Shown here piece after piece: positions 1 to 6,514 of a DNA stretch of 39,089 bases. Origin of the DNA: Candidatus Magasanikbacteria bacterium RIFCSPHIGHO2_01_FULL_41_23. Lineage in GTDB: Bacteria > Patescibacteria > ABY1 > Magasanikbacterales > UBA922. Below the pieces are notes generated by a model. That model saw only the letters and a program-made list of their open reading frames with translations. It searched no databases and was not told the origin of the DNA. Location: positions 1-39,089 of the forward strand of contig MFPT01000004.1 in NCBI GenBank assembly GCA_001782805.1, given 5' to 3'. The translations under genes and the position numbers were made by a program. Position 1 is the first letter of the stretch. Each line of letters begins with the position of its first letter.

Positions 1-57
1 CTTTGACATATATTGTGTCCATGGGTTAATTGAATAAGAGTTATTCTATTATTCCAT

Positions 58-363
58 TTACACAAAGTATTTTACAGACTCCTCGAACATGATGTCCGAG
101 TTGACCCAGTCGTAGTGGCCCGCTTCAATCATCTCCGCGAGCGTGCGATCCGAAACCGTCACGGAGTAACTGGCCGTTTCGACTGCGCCCGGCCGGGCGG
201 CAATGAGCAACTTAGCGATGTCTGTCGCCAGTTGCTTGTTTTTGAGAATCGCACGGACATCTTCGTCCGTGCCGCCCTGGGTGAGAACCGCATTCGCGAT
301 TGCTTTCGCAATCTCGTGCCAACTCCCCTCCCAACTGAGAAGATCACTCTTTGGACGAGCCAT
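58..363 (-). CDS. Small orphan protein, GC-rich cassette
   Basis: A 101-residue protein of unknown function. The reading frame continues 18 nt further upstream, but the ATG at 363 (MARPKSDLL) is preceded at proper spacing by AAAGGAG, a clear Shine-Dalgarno site of a kind most neighbours lack, so I chose it. The protein is soluble-looking with no signal peptide or membrane segment. It has an N-terminal Trp-containing helix (LLSWEGSWHEIAKAI), a middle part GGTDEDVRAIL and a C-terminal AGHYDWVN motif. From memory, unverified, small proteins with this kind of motif recur in Patescibacteria without a known function and can be longer, so this one may be C-terminally shortened. Codons are distinctly GC-rich at third positions compared with the AT-rich genes that follow, suggesting acquisition. 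A promoter lies at 458-487. A weak inverted repeat at 32-46 follows the stop. Confidence 0.7.
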   Translation of the reverse strand: MARPKSDLLSWEGSWHEIAKAIANAVLTQGGTDEDVRAILKNKQLATDIAKLLIAARPGAVETASYSVTVSDRTLAEMIEAGHYDWVNSDIMFEESVKYFV

Positions 364-457
364 TGAGTTTTCTCCTTTCACACTAGTAGCTTACCGCTTG
401 TTCAGACACCATGCCCAAACCTACGGCTTACCAGTTAAAGGAACACATTGGCCGATC

Positions 458-487
458 TTTATACCATGAAATAACCTTAAATGTCAA
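458..487 (-). promoter_or_regulatory. Sigma70-type promoter for the 58-363 gene
   Basis: On the minus strand TTGACA (482-487) is followed after 18 nt by TATAAA (458-463), with a TG one base upstream of the -10 (extended -10). The predicted start near 451 gives a leader of about 88 nt. Confidence 0.6.
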
Positions 488-521
488 ATAGGCTTGACAA
501 CCCGCTCCTTAAAATTTGCCT

Positions 522-550
522 TTGACAACTGACTTTTTTCTCGATATTCT
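522..550 (+). promoter_or_regulatory. Sigma70-type promoter for the NYN gene
   Basis: TTGACA (522-527), 17-nt spacer, TATTCT (545-550). It points toward the NYN-domain gene about 100 nt downstream and is divergent from the promoter at 458-487. Confidence 0.55.
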
Positions 551-598
551 TATACATAAGGAAGGGCACAATTGAGAAAATTATATTTTATTTTCAGT

Positions 599-620
599 CC
601 CCTGAGCTAAGTCGAAGGGG
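599..620. repeat. REP-like palindrome
   Basis: An imperfect palindrome CCCCTGAGC....GTCGAAGGGG followed by a T-rich tract. It belongs to the same short palindrome family as the copies at 29000-29024, 33601-33658 and 39068-39086. It lies in the leader of the NYN gene and, with the downstream T-run, could act as a weak terminator or mRNA hairpin. Confidence 0.7.
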
Positions 621-649
621 ATTTTTATTTTTTAATATTTTGTTACGCT

Positions 650-1147
650 ATGATACAAGGAGGAAATAATTTTGCGTTTATTGACAGTCAAAATTTAAAT
701 AAGACCATAGAAAATCAAGGTTGGATCTTGGACTATGAACGGTTTTTTGTATATTTGAAAGAAAAATATCAAGTAAAGAAAGCTTTTCTCTTTTTTGGAT
801 ATATTCCAAAATATGAAAGTTTGTATAATTATCTCAGACAATGTGGGTATATTTTAATTTTTAAACCAGTTTTACCGTACTCCCACACACCCATTAAAGG
901 AAACATTGATGCGGAATTAGTGTTGCACACAATGATTGTTTATGACAAATTTGATCAGGCTGTTATTGTAACTGGAGATGGTGACTTTTATTGTTTGGTA
1001 GATTATTTGCAACACAAAAATAAATTATTACGCTTGTTGATCCCAGACGCACATCGTTATTCTGGATTATTAAAAATATTCTCTGAAAAAATTGATTTTA
1101 TGAATAGAATGAGACAAGCACTCGAATACAAAAAAGCCCACAAATAG
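650..1147 (+). CDS. NYN domain (LabA/DUF88-like) putative ribonuclease
   Basis: A 165-residue single-domain protein of the NYN/PIN-like metal-dependent nuclease fold. The conserved acidic residues expected of the family are present: D12 in FAFIDSQN, D87 in GNIDAEL, and D110 and D112 in TGDGDF. Length and layout fit a stand-alone NYN domain, presumed to cleave RNA; the substrate is unknown. The ATG at 650 has no Shine-Dalgarno site, and the AGGAGG inside codons 3-5 is not followed by an in-frame start. The gene is transcribed alone from the promoter at 522-550. Its stop codon lies inside the loop region of a strong bidirectional terminator, which is unusually tight packing. Confidence 0.85.
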   Translation: MIQGGNNFAFIDSQNLNKTIENQGWILDYERFFVYLKEKYQVKKAFLFFGYIPKYESLYNYLRQCGYILIFKPVLPYSHTPIKGNIDAELVLHTMIVYDKFDQAVIVTGDGDFYCLVDYLQHKNKLLRLLIPDAHRYSGLLKIFSEKIDFMNRMRQALEYKKAHK

Positions 1148-1160
1148 TGGGCTTTTTTGT
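1128..1160. terminator. Bidirectional Rho-independent terminator
   Basis: A perfect 14-bp stem (1128-1141 with 1147-1160) with a 5-nt loop. The stem has a GCCCAC/GTGGGC core flanked by A and T tracts, so it works in both directions. It ends the NYN gene on the plus strand (stop codon within it) and the hisS transcript or candidate small RNA on the minus strand. Confidence 0.85.
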
Positions 1161-1218
1161 AAGAGTCAATTACATATAGACGGAACCATATGAACCTACT
1201 CTCGTAGTAAATGTAACT
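1130..1218 (-). ncRNA. Candidate small RNA between NYN and hisS
   Basis: A minus-strand promoter (TTGACA-N17-TAAACT, 1225-1253) sits downstream of hisS and points away from it. About 60 nt later comes the strong terminator at 1128-1160. The implied transcript is roughly 90 nt. It contains a CTAC-GAGA-GTAG hairpin with a GNRA-type tetraloop and a possible closing TTACAT/ATGTAA helix. A seven-codon ORF (ATG...TGA) is present but has no Shine-Dalgarno site. The region may instead be only the 3' untranslated tail of lepB-hisS. No known RNA family is recognised. Confidence 0.4.
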
Positions 1219-1224
1219 AAGTTC

Positions 1225-1253
1225 AGTTTATCACAGCCAAAAACAGCTGTCAA
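1225..1253 (-). promoter_or_regulatory. Sigma70-type promoter for the candidate small RNA
   Basis: On the minus strand TTGACA (1248-1253), 17-nt spacer, TAAACT (1225-1230). The spacer contains an ACAGC...GCTGT inverted repeat. There is no conventional gene downstream on this strand before the terminator. Confidence 0.5.
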
Positions 1254-1275
1254 TAAAAAATGTGAAATTAAAAAT

Positions 1276-2646
1276 TTAACTGGCTAATATCTTAACAATA
1301 GTCTGGCGAATTTTATTTTGATCAACAATTTCCTGAATACCTGATTCCATATTGCGCACCAACACTGTCCCATCCTGGACTTCCTTTTGACCAAGAATTA
1401 ACGTGTGAGTCGCATTATATTTATTGGCCAATTCCAATTGCGCTTTGAGCGATGACTTGGCCAAATTATGGCGAACGACAATGCCATTTTGCCGTAATTC
1501 TTCAATTGTTTTCAATACTCGTCGTCGCGCCTGTTCACCCAAATGAGCAAAAAATATTATTGGCTTGCTGGATATTTTTTGCGGTTCAAGGTTAGGCAAA
1601 GCCTGCACTGCGTGCATCACTCGCTCCATACCAATCGCAAAACCGGAGGCTGGTGTTGGTTGTCCGCCCAATTGTTCAATCAATAAATCATATCGTCCAC
1701 CACCACCAAGCGCGCTCTGGGCGGTTTCATTGTGTTTATCTTCAAATAATTCAAATACCGTATGCGTATAATAATCCAATCCGCGCACCAAAGTTGGCGT
1801 CAGAACATAGGGAATGGCCAGCTCATCCAAATATTCCAGCACACTCATAAAAAATGTTTTGGAAGTTTCCGATAACCAATCAACGATTTGCGGTGCTTCG
1901 GCCACAACTGCCGAGCATCCATCCACTTTACAATCCAAAACGCGCAACGGATTTTTTAATAAACGTTTTTTGCAATCATCGCACAAATAACCGCGTTTGC
2001 CACGCAAAAATCCGGTTAACTCAACCAAATAATTGGCACGATCGGTTGGAGTTCCCAGAGAATTGATACGCACCGTAACAGTCAAACCCAAATCACGCAA
2101 ATAATTATAGGCGACCGCGATTAATTCAGCGTCAATAACCGGAGCGGATTCACCAATGGTTTCACAATCAAACTGATGAAATTCGCGATAACGACCGGCT
2201 TGCGGACGATCGTAGCGAAACAGTGGTCCAATATTCCACAACTTAACCGGCTGAGACAAAGTTTGCATGCCTTGCATAATATAACTGCGCGCCACACTCG
2301 CAGTCATTTCCGGACGAAGACAAATTTTACCGCCATCACGATCTTCAAAAGCGTACATTTCTTTGTCAATCACATCAGTTCCTCGTCCAAGCGAACGAAC
2401 AAATAATGAAGTTGCTTCAACGACAGGTGTTTCAAAATAATGAAAATCATACGCCGTGGCAATATCAATCGCAGTTTGCGTCATGCGCAACCACAAATCA
2501 CCTTGTGGCGGTATAATATCCTTCATACCTCGCACCAAATTCAACGCCACAGCCGGCTTGACCGGCAAAACAGGTTTGCTCACTGATTTGGTTTTAGCCA
2601 GCGTAACTTTGACCGATTTCTTTTTTGCTTCTTTTTTGATTAACAT
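1276..2646 (-). CDS. hisS: Histidine--tRNA ligase
   Basis: Class II aminoacyl-tRNA synthetase that charges tRNA-His. Visible motifs are LRPEMTASVARSY and RYDRPQAGRYREFHQFD (motif 2, about residue 145), the histidine-specific LVRGLDYYTHTVFE (about 290), GGGGRYDLL (about 315) and GFAIGMERV (motif 3). A C-terminal anticodon-binding domain follows from about residue 350 (FFAHLGEQARRRV...). I use the ATG at 2646, giving 456 residues. An in-frame TTG at 2658 would add four residues. The protein has a Lys/Val-rich N-terminal extension of about 35 residues before the usual start of the domain, which is not typical. It is cotranscribed with lepB 16 nt upstream, and no Shine-Dalgarno site is visible. 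Confidence 0.95.
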   Translation of the reverse strand: MLIKKEAKKKSVKVTLAKTKSVSKPVLPVKPAVALNLVRGMKDIIPPQGDLWLRMTQTAIDIATAYDFHYFETPVVEATSLFVRSLGRGTDVIDKEMYAFEDRDGGKICLRPEMTASVARSYIMQGMQTLSQPVKLWNIGPLFRYDRPQAGRYREFHQFDCETIGESAPVIDAELIAVAYNYLRDLGLTVTVRINSLGTPTDRANYLVELTGFLRGKRGYLCDDCKKRLLKNPLRVLDCKVDGCSAVVAEAPQIVDWLSETSKTFFMSVLEYLDELAIPYVLTPTLVRGLDYYTHTVFELFEDKHNETAQSALGGGGRYDLLIEQLGGQPTPASGFAIGMERVMHAVQALPNLEPQKISSKPIIFFAHLGEQARRRVLKTIEELRQNGIVVRHNLAKSSLKAQLELANKYNATHTLILGQKEVQDGTVLVRNMESGIQEIVDQNKIRQTIVKILAS

Positions 2647-2662
2647 AGTGAACAACAATTAA

Positions 2663-3277
2663 TTACAAATTATAACTGGGTCGAGAAAAAGTACTGACAC
2701 GAGAAAATGGCCAGCCACGCACCCATACTCGGCCAACAACATCATCACGATCAATTGCCCCAAATCGCCGTGAATCAAAACTGGCATCACGATTATCTCC
2801 CATCACAAAAAATTGATCATTGCCCAATGTGATAGTCACTGATCCGGGCGTGGCTTCGGTCAAATATCCTTCGGGCAAAACCATTCCTTGCGGATGAGCT
2901 TCATTATATATCACAACTTTATTTCCATCGACCTTAATTCGTTCGCCGGGCAAACCAATTATGCGTTTTAAATAATAATCATCGGATGGGCGATAATGAA
3001 GCACAATCACATCCCCACGACTAGGCTCGTGAAAACGATACGAAAGTTCATCAATAATCAAATAATCACGTTCTTCAAAAGTCGGTTCCATTGACTGTCC
3101 TTTGACATAGAACGGCTTAAACAAAAAATAACGAACAAAACCAATCGTAATGCCGGCCAAAACCGCGATTTTTATAAATTCCAAAAGCAAAATTCCCAAT
3201 TTTCCAATAAATCCGGGTTCATGGATTTGAGGCGGCTCTTCATTGATCGTATCCAAAATTGGTGATTGGTCTATCAT
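2663..3277 (-). CDS. lepB: Signal peptidase I
   Basis: S26-family membrane protease that removes signal peptides from exported proteins. It has 204 residues. A single N-terminal membrane segment (about residues 27-53) is followed by the catalytic serine S62 in KGQSMEPTF, the general-base lysine K104 in YYLKRIIGLPGER, and the conserved FFVMGDNRDASFDSRRFG box. It is the first gene of a lepB-hisS operon driven by the promoter at 3304-3332. The downstream gap to hisS is 16 nt. Nothing unusual is seen in the catalytic domain. Confidence 0.95.
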   Translation of the reverse strand: MIDQSPILDTINEEPPQIHEPGFIGKLGILLLEFIKIAVLAGITIGFVRYFLFKPFYVKGQSMEPTFEERDYLIIDELSYRFHEPSRGDVIVLHYRPSDDYYLKRIIGLPGERIKVDGNKVVIYNEAHPQGMVLPEGYLTEATPGSVTITLGNDQFFVMGDNRDASFDSRRFGAIDRDDVVGRVWVRGWPFSRVSTFSRPSYNL

Positions 3278-3303
3278 AAAATAAGAAAAAATAGTACCAG
3301 CTC

Positions 3304-3332
3304 ACTATACTGGTCTTTGCAGGAAAAAGCAA
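3304..3332 (-). promoter_or_regulatory. Sigma70-type promoter for lepB-hisS
   Basis: On the minus strand TTGCTT (3327-3332), 17-nt spacer, TATAGT (3304-3309). It lies in the divergent intergenic region, about 27 nt before the lepB ATG. Confidence 0.6.
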
Positions 3333-3347
3333 GAGCTGTGATACAAT
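3317..3347 (+). promoter_or_regulatory. Possible promoter for the PEP-utiliser gene
   Basis: TTGCAG (3317-3322) and TACAAT (3342-3347) are separated by 19 nt. It would start transcription about 10 nt before the ATG at 3364. The spacing is long, so this is tentative. It overlaps the lepB promoter on the other strand. Confidence 0.35.
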
Positions 3348-3363
3348 ACAATCATTATAATTT

Positions 3364-4482
3364 ATGGATATCACCAAGCTATACCAAACTCAGGTTTCCC
3401 TCACTGAATGGCTGGAAAAAATTGGCCATCCCGATACCGCCGCGATGAGAATTGAAGACAATAACAAGCGCGAACGACTCAAAATAATTAAACAGATAAT
3501 TGATCTGCCATTTGATGAGCCCACGCAATTTTCCGCGCGCGAAGTGGCGGATCAGAGTCCCGGATTTCAAGAATTTTTAAAAATGCGCGGACATGAACTC
3601 TGTGCTCTGCGCTTGATTCCGCTTAAATCTGATTTGCCGAAATTGCGCATGCGCGGCCAATCTGTTCGTGATGTTTTGGTTTGGTTTGCCGAGCAAAAAA
3701 TTGATCCGAATAATTACAAAGCGGATTTTGTGCCGCATACGGATGAAAATAAATGGTCAACAATTTTTGTGGTTAATGAGAATGGTATTTTTGGGGAAAT
3801 TATTCGAGGCGGACATCATCAGCTGACTCAAGGATTTTATACTGACCATCAACCAGTCGCGTTTTCATTTGATTGGAATGAATGGCACTGTGATACTGAT
3901 GACTCTGATAACAGGGAAGCACTTGAACATCTGCGCGCGATTACTGATTATTTAAAAGTGACTGAAAAAGCCAAGCAAAAATTATTGGACGAAAAATTAA
4001 ACGCTGAATTTGCCCATGATTATTTGCTCGGTTATTTTGAAACGGTTACGACTGATGAATTCGGCATTTGGTTTATTGATTACAATCGTATTTTGGGAAA
4101 AATGTATGATGATTTTTCTGTGGCGCAGTCTACACAAACCACAACCAAGATCATATCCCAGCAAACCATTTCCGGCCAAATTGGTAATCCCGGAATAGTG
4201 CGAGGAAAAGTACGAATTGTGGAATTGGAAAACATTGCGACTACTGATTTTAAGGAAAATGAAATTTTGGTTTGCGACATGACTACGCCGGAATACATTT
4301 CTTTAATGCAAAAATCCGCCGGAGTAATCACTAACCGTGGCGGAATTTTGTCGCACGCGGCGATTGTTTGCCGCGAACTGAAAAAACCATGTTTGGTCGG
4401 GACGAAAAATGCTACTGCAATTTTGAAAACCGGGGATGAAATTGAATTGGATGCGAATAAAAATATAATCAAAAACTCATAA
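3364..4482 (+). CDS. PEP-utilising enzyme mobile-domain protein
   Basis: A 372-residue protein. Its C-terminal ~100 residues form the phosphohistidine 'swivelling' domain of PEP synthase/PPDK-type enzymes (ILVCDMTTPEYISLMQKSAG, then GGILSHAAIVCRELKKPCLVGT with the phospho-acceptor histidine at about H331). In full-size enzymes this domain shuttles a phosphoryl group between an ATP-grasp domain and a PEP-binding domain. Here neither is recognisable. The N-terminal ~270 residues are acidic and aromatic-rich and match no family I can name. The protein may partner with other domains in trans or act in a non-classical phosphotransfer. The start at 3364 lacks a Shine-Dalgarno site. The gene is monocistronic and convergent with hicA. 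Confidence 0.75.
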   Translation: MDITKLYQTQVSLTEWLEKIGHPDTAAMRIEDNNKRERLKIIKQIIDLPFDEPTQFSAREVADQSPGFQEFLKMRGHELCALRLIPLKSDLPKLRMRGQSVRDVLVWFAEQKIDPNNYKADFVPHTDENKWSTIFVVNENGIFGEIIRGGHHQLTQGFYTDHQPVAFSFDWNEWHCDTDDSDNREALEHLRAITDYLKVTEKAKQKLLDEKLNAEFAHDYLLGYFETVTTDEFGIWFIDYNRILGKMYDDFSVAQSTQTTTKIISQQTISGQIGNPGIVRGKVRIVELENIATTDFKENEILVCDMTTPEYISLMQKSAGVITNRGGILSHAAIVCRELKKPCLVGTKNATAILKTGDEIELDANKNIIKNS

Positions 4483-4504
4483 AACCAACTGTACTGCCCT
4501 GATT

Positions 4505-4756
4505 CTATCCTACATGATCTCGGAATTCTTCTTCAGTACAGATGTTTGAAACAACCAATTTATCCATAAATGCTTTCACAATATATTTATTGACAGTATT
4601 GTGTTTGAAAGGAATTGGAAACGGTCGATCCCAAAAATTATACTTAACTATAATCTGGTGCTTACCACCGGCTTTGATCGTCATATGAGGTTTCTGACTC
4701 AACCAATTAAGTAACTTCAGCAACTTTCTTCGTTTCACATCAGTAAATTCTCCCAT
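4505..4756 (-). CDS. hicA: HicA-like toxin (mRNA interferase)
   Basis: An 83-residue HicA/YcfA-type double-stranded-RNA-binding-like toxin, presumed to cleave mRNA when free of antitoxin. The family signature appears as AGGKHQIIVKY (candidate catalytic H33) followed by RPFPIPFKHN and a C-terminal helix (YIVKAFMDKL). In typical HicA the loop reads GSHH or GSHR, so GGKH is a variant. It directly follows the hicB-like gene; the hicB stop lies 6 nt before this ATG. A TTG at 4762 could extend it by two codons. The antitoxin-first gene order is the reverse of E. coli hicAB but occurs in the family. Confidence 0.75.
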   Translation of the reverse strand: MGEFTDVKRRKLLKLLNWLSQKPHMTIKAGGKHQIIVKYNFWDRPFPIPFKHNTVNKYIVKAFMDKLVVSNICTEEEFRDHVG

Positions 4757-4762
4757 ACACAA

Positions 4763-5146
4763 TTATGCAGTTGCCAACTCATTCTGCCAACTCATTTGAG
4801 ATTTTTTATACACCACGTTACCAAGTTGTTCAAATTGTTTTTGGGTAGGTTTAAACTTCCTTGATTCAAGAAGACTAAAATAAGATATAGGGATATTATA
4901 GACTGAAAATAACGCATCGTTCACCATATCAACAAACTCTTCGGCAGATTCTCCTTGAGTCATGAATTCATTACCATCGGCCATTATTTTTCCAACAATG
5001 AATTTGCCGTCTCGTGTCCATTCAACTTGAATCTCTTTCGGTAATTTATTAAAATAAGCAATAAAAGCTTCTTGGGAAAGGTGGCAATGTTTTTGTGCCT
5101 GAAAAAAATTGATAATTTTTTCCTTAGCAAGTTTTAATTGAAGCAT
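4763..5146 (-). CDS. hicB: HicB-like antitoxin
   Basis: A 127-residue partner of the downstream HicA. The core (about residues 40-85) carries the HicB degenerate RNase-H-like strand pattern DGKFIVGKIMADGNEFMTQG followed by the ESAEEFVDMVNDALF helix. The C-terminal part (SYFSLLESRKFKPTQKQFEQ) could form a small DNA-binding or dimerisation element, but no clear helix-turn-helix is visible. HicB antitoxins usually repress their own promoter. Here the promoter at 5179-5207 contains a perfect inverted repeat between the -35 and -10, a fitting operator. The ATG at 5146 has no Shine-Dalgarno site. Confidence 0.7.
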   Translation of the reverse strand: MLQLKLAKEKIINFFQAQKHCHLSQEAFIAYFNKLPKEIQVEWTRDGKFIVGKIMADGNEFMTQGESAEEFVDMVNDALFSVYNIPISYFSLLESRKFKPTQKQFEQLGNVVYKKSQMSWQNELATA

Positions 5147-5178
5147 AGATATAAATAACTACATAATTATATAAATGA

Positions 5179-5207
5179 AGTATACTAGAAATTCTAAATT
5201 TCTGCAA
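5179..5207 (-). promoter_or_regulatory. hicBA promoter with embedded operator palindrome
   Basis: On the minus strand TTGCAG (5202-5207), 17-nt spacer, TATACT (5179-5184). The spacer holds a perfect 7-bp inverted repeat AGAAATT-TAG-AATTTCT (5187-5203), ideally placed for a repressor such as HicB to block RNA polymerase. Confidence 0.65.
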
Positions 5208-5267
5208 GAACTAAAAAAATCCTCCGACAATGGGAATTTTTTATTTTCCTTAATCTTTCCATCTGGG

Positions 5268-5341
5268 TGGGCGTGGATGGAGTCGAACCATCGACCTTTA
5301 CATTATCAGTGTAACGCTCTAACCAACTGAGCTACACGCCC
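5268..5341 (-). tRNA. tRNA-Ile (GAT)
   Basis: A complete cloverleaf on the minus strand. The acceptor stem is GGGCGTG/CACGCCC with discriminator A, the D arm GCTC...GAGC, the anticodon loop CTGATAA (GAT), and the T arm GATGG-TTCGACT-CCATC. The 3' CCA is not encoded (CCC follows the discriminator), so a CCA-adding enzyme is needed. It lies 14 nt after tRNA-Val and is presumably cotranscribed. Confidence 0.95.
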
Positions 5342-5355
5342 ATTAAAATATCCAC

Positions 5356-5432
5356 TGGTGGGTCTGGGCCGATTTGAACGGCCGGCCTTCGCGATGTCGA
5401 CGCGACGCTCTAACCAACTGAGCTACAAACCC
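5356..5432 (-). tRNA. tRNA-Val (GAC), with C33
   Basis: A cloverleaf on the minus strand. The acceptor stem is GGGTTTG/CAGACCC, the discriminator A, and the 3' CCA is encoded (5356-5358). The anticodon stem TCGCG/CGCGA closes a loop TCGACAT, giving anticodon GAC. Position 33 is therefore C instead of the near-universal U. The T arm GGCCG-TTCAAAT-CGGCC is normal. The identity rests on the anticodon and the resemblance to other bacterial tRNA-Val(GAC) loops. Confidence 0.9.
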
Positions 5433-5435
5433 CTA

Positions 5436-5465
5436 ACCCGCCCTGATTTTTTTTCAGAGCGGGTC
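5436..5465. other. Stable hairpin between khpA and tRNA-Val
   Basis: ACCCGC...GCGGGT (6 bp), one mismatch, then CTGA/TCAG (4 bp) closing an 8-nt homopolymer loop (T on plus, A on minus). Neither side has a terminator-like U-run right after the stem. It could mark the end of khpA or guide processing of a khpA-tRNA transcript. Confidence 0.45.
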
Positions 5466-5490
5466 TTAAACTAAAATTCAGTGATAATAT

Positions 5491-5868
5491 TTATAAAACC
5501 AAATCATCAATCCCATCAATCGCACTCGTGTCAACATCGCCTGATGGAACTGATGAAGCAGGACTGGCAACCGAAGCATTATTTTCTGGACGCATAGAGC
5601 GCGGACCGCGACTGCCAATGGGCTCATTAATTTTCAAATTAACACTGGCGTTATTTTTGGCGCCAACAACGCGGAGTAACATGCGGATGGAACGAACGGT
5701 TTGACCTTGACGACCGATGACATAACCAATATCAGTCGGGGCAACATCAAGCGTAATAAGTACGCCGCGTTCGTCCACAGTTCTGGTTGATTTGACCGCG
5801 TCCGGATTGTTAACAATCGCTTTGACGACGAACTCTAAAAACTGTTGATCCTGGTGCATATCTGACAT
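5491..5868 (-). CDS. khpA: KH-domain RNA-binding protein (KhpA-like)
   Basis: A 125-residue protein whose first ~80 residues form a single KH domain of the KhpA/YlqC type. The RNA-binding GXXG loop is G52-R-Q-G55 in DIGYVIGRQGQTV, followed by the helix VRSIRMLLRVVGAKNN. In many bacteria khpA lies directly after rpsP, as here. The family is linked to RNA chaperoning and cell-division or cell-size control. The C-terminal ~40 residues (GPRSMRPENNASV...IDGIDDLVL) form a low-complexity acidic tail not usual for KhpA. An internal ATG (MHQDQQ) is an alternative start. A terminator at 5948-5982 partly separates it from rpsP. Confidence 0.85.
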   Translation of the reverse strand: MSDMHQDQQFLEFVVKAIVNNPDAVKSTRTVDERGVLITLDVAPTDIGYVIGRQGQTVRSIRMLLRVVGAKNNASVNLKINEPIGSRGPRSMRPENNASVASPASSVPSGDVDTSAIDGIDDLVL

Positions 5869-5947
5869 ATCGTTCTACTTAACTAAATGAGTAAAATGAA
5901 GCAAACGCATTCCAAAAGAATTGCTTTTGTTCACGGATTAGAATACC

Positions 5948-5982
5948 AAAAAAAAATCCTCTCGTCAAGAAAGGATTTTTTA
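5948..5982 (-). terminator. Rho-independent terminator after rpsP
   Basis: AAAAATCCT (5952-5960) and AGGATTTTT (5972-5980) form a 9-bp stem with an 11-nt loop. It is flanked by A and T tracts, so it could work in either direction. It lies between rpsP and khpA, implying partial termination or attenuation before khpA. Confidence 0.7.
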
Positions 5983-5996
5983 CATATACGACTCAA

Positions 5997-6425
5997 TTAA
6001 GCTTGGACAATTTCTTTAACTTCAGAAATAACTTCGGCCACTGATTCAACTTCAACCGGTTCTGCTGATTTTGGTTCGGCTGTTTTTGTGGCAGTTGCTT
6101 CGGCTTTGGCTTTTTTATCGGCTTTGGCTTTGTTTAATTTTGCCGTCCGTTTTTTGGAAAAGAAAACTGAACGCTTTTTATCGCCCTTGACAATTCCCGC
6201 ATTAATCAACAAATTGTTTACGGTTGGTGACATTTGCGCGCCGACTGACAACCAATATTCAATGCGTTCTTTTTTTAAATTAATGACTTTGGTTTTTTGA
6301 ATCGGATCATACTGACCCAAAATTTCAATCTGGCCGGACTGGGTATCTTTATGTTTGGGAGAGACAATCAAACGATATGACGGTCGTTTGGTTTTTCCCA
6401 TTCTTTGCAAGCGTAGAACCAACAT
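5997..6425 (-). CDS. rpsP: Small ribosomal subunit protein bS16
   Basis: 142 residues. The first ~80 are a standard S16 (MLVLRLQRMGKTKRPSYRL, IEILGQYDPIQK, VGAQMSPTVNNLL). The last ~55 are a Lys/Ala/Glu-rich extension (KADKKAKAEATATKTAEPKSAEP...) that classical S16 lacks, probably disordered and surface-exposed. The gene has its own promoter at 6486-6514, which overlaps the end of smc, and is followed by khpA as in many bacteria. Confidence 0.95.
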   Translation of the reverse strand: MLVLRLQRMGKTKRPSYRLIVSPKHKDTQSGQIEILGQYDPIQKTKVINLKKERIEYWLSVGAQMSPTVNNLLINAGIVKGDKKRSVFFSKKRTAKLNKAKADKKAKAEATATKTAEPKSAEPVEVESVAEVISEVKEIVQA

Positions 6426-6485
6426 AGCACAAATGACTAAAATTCAATTAAAAGTTAACGAGAGTTTGTGACGGATAACGGGGGC

Positions 6486-6514
6486 AGTGTACCGAAGTAA
6501 TCTAGATATGTCAA
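6486..6514 (-). promoter_or_regulatory. Sigma70-type promoter for rpsP-khpA
   Basis: On the minus strand TTGACA (6509-6514), 17-nt spacer, TACACT (6486-6491). The -35 box overlaps the smc stop codon. The predicted leader is about 54 nt. Confidence 0.65.

Noticed and set aside
493..521. Second promoter TTGACA at about 494
   Set aside because: The sequence 17 nt downstream (TTGCCT) is a poor -10. The promoter at 522-550 is better.
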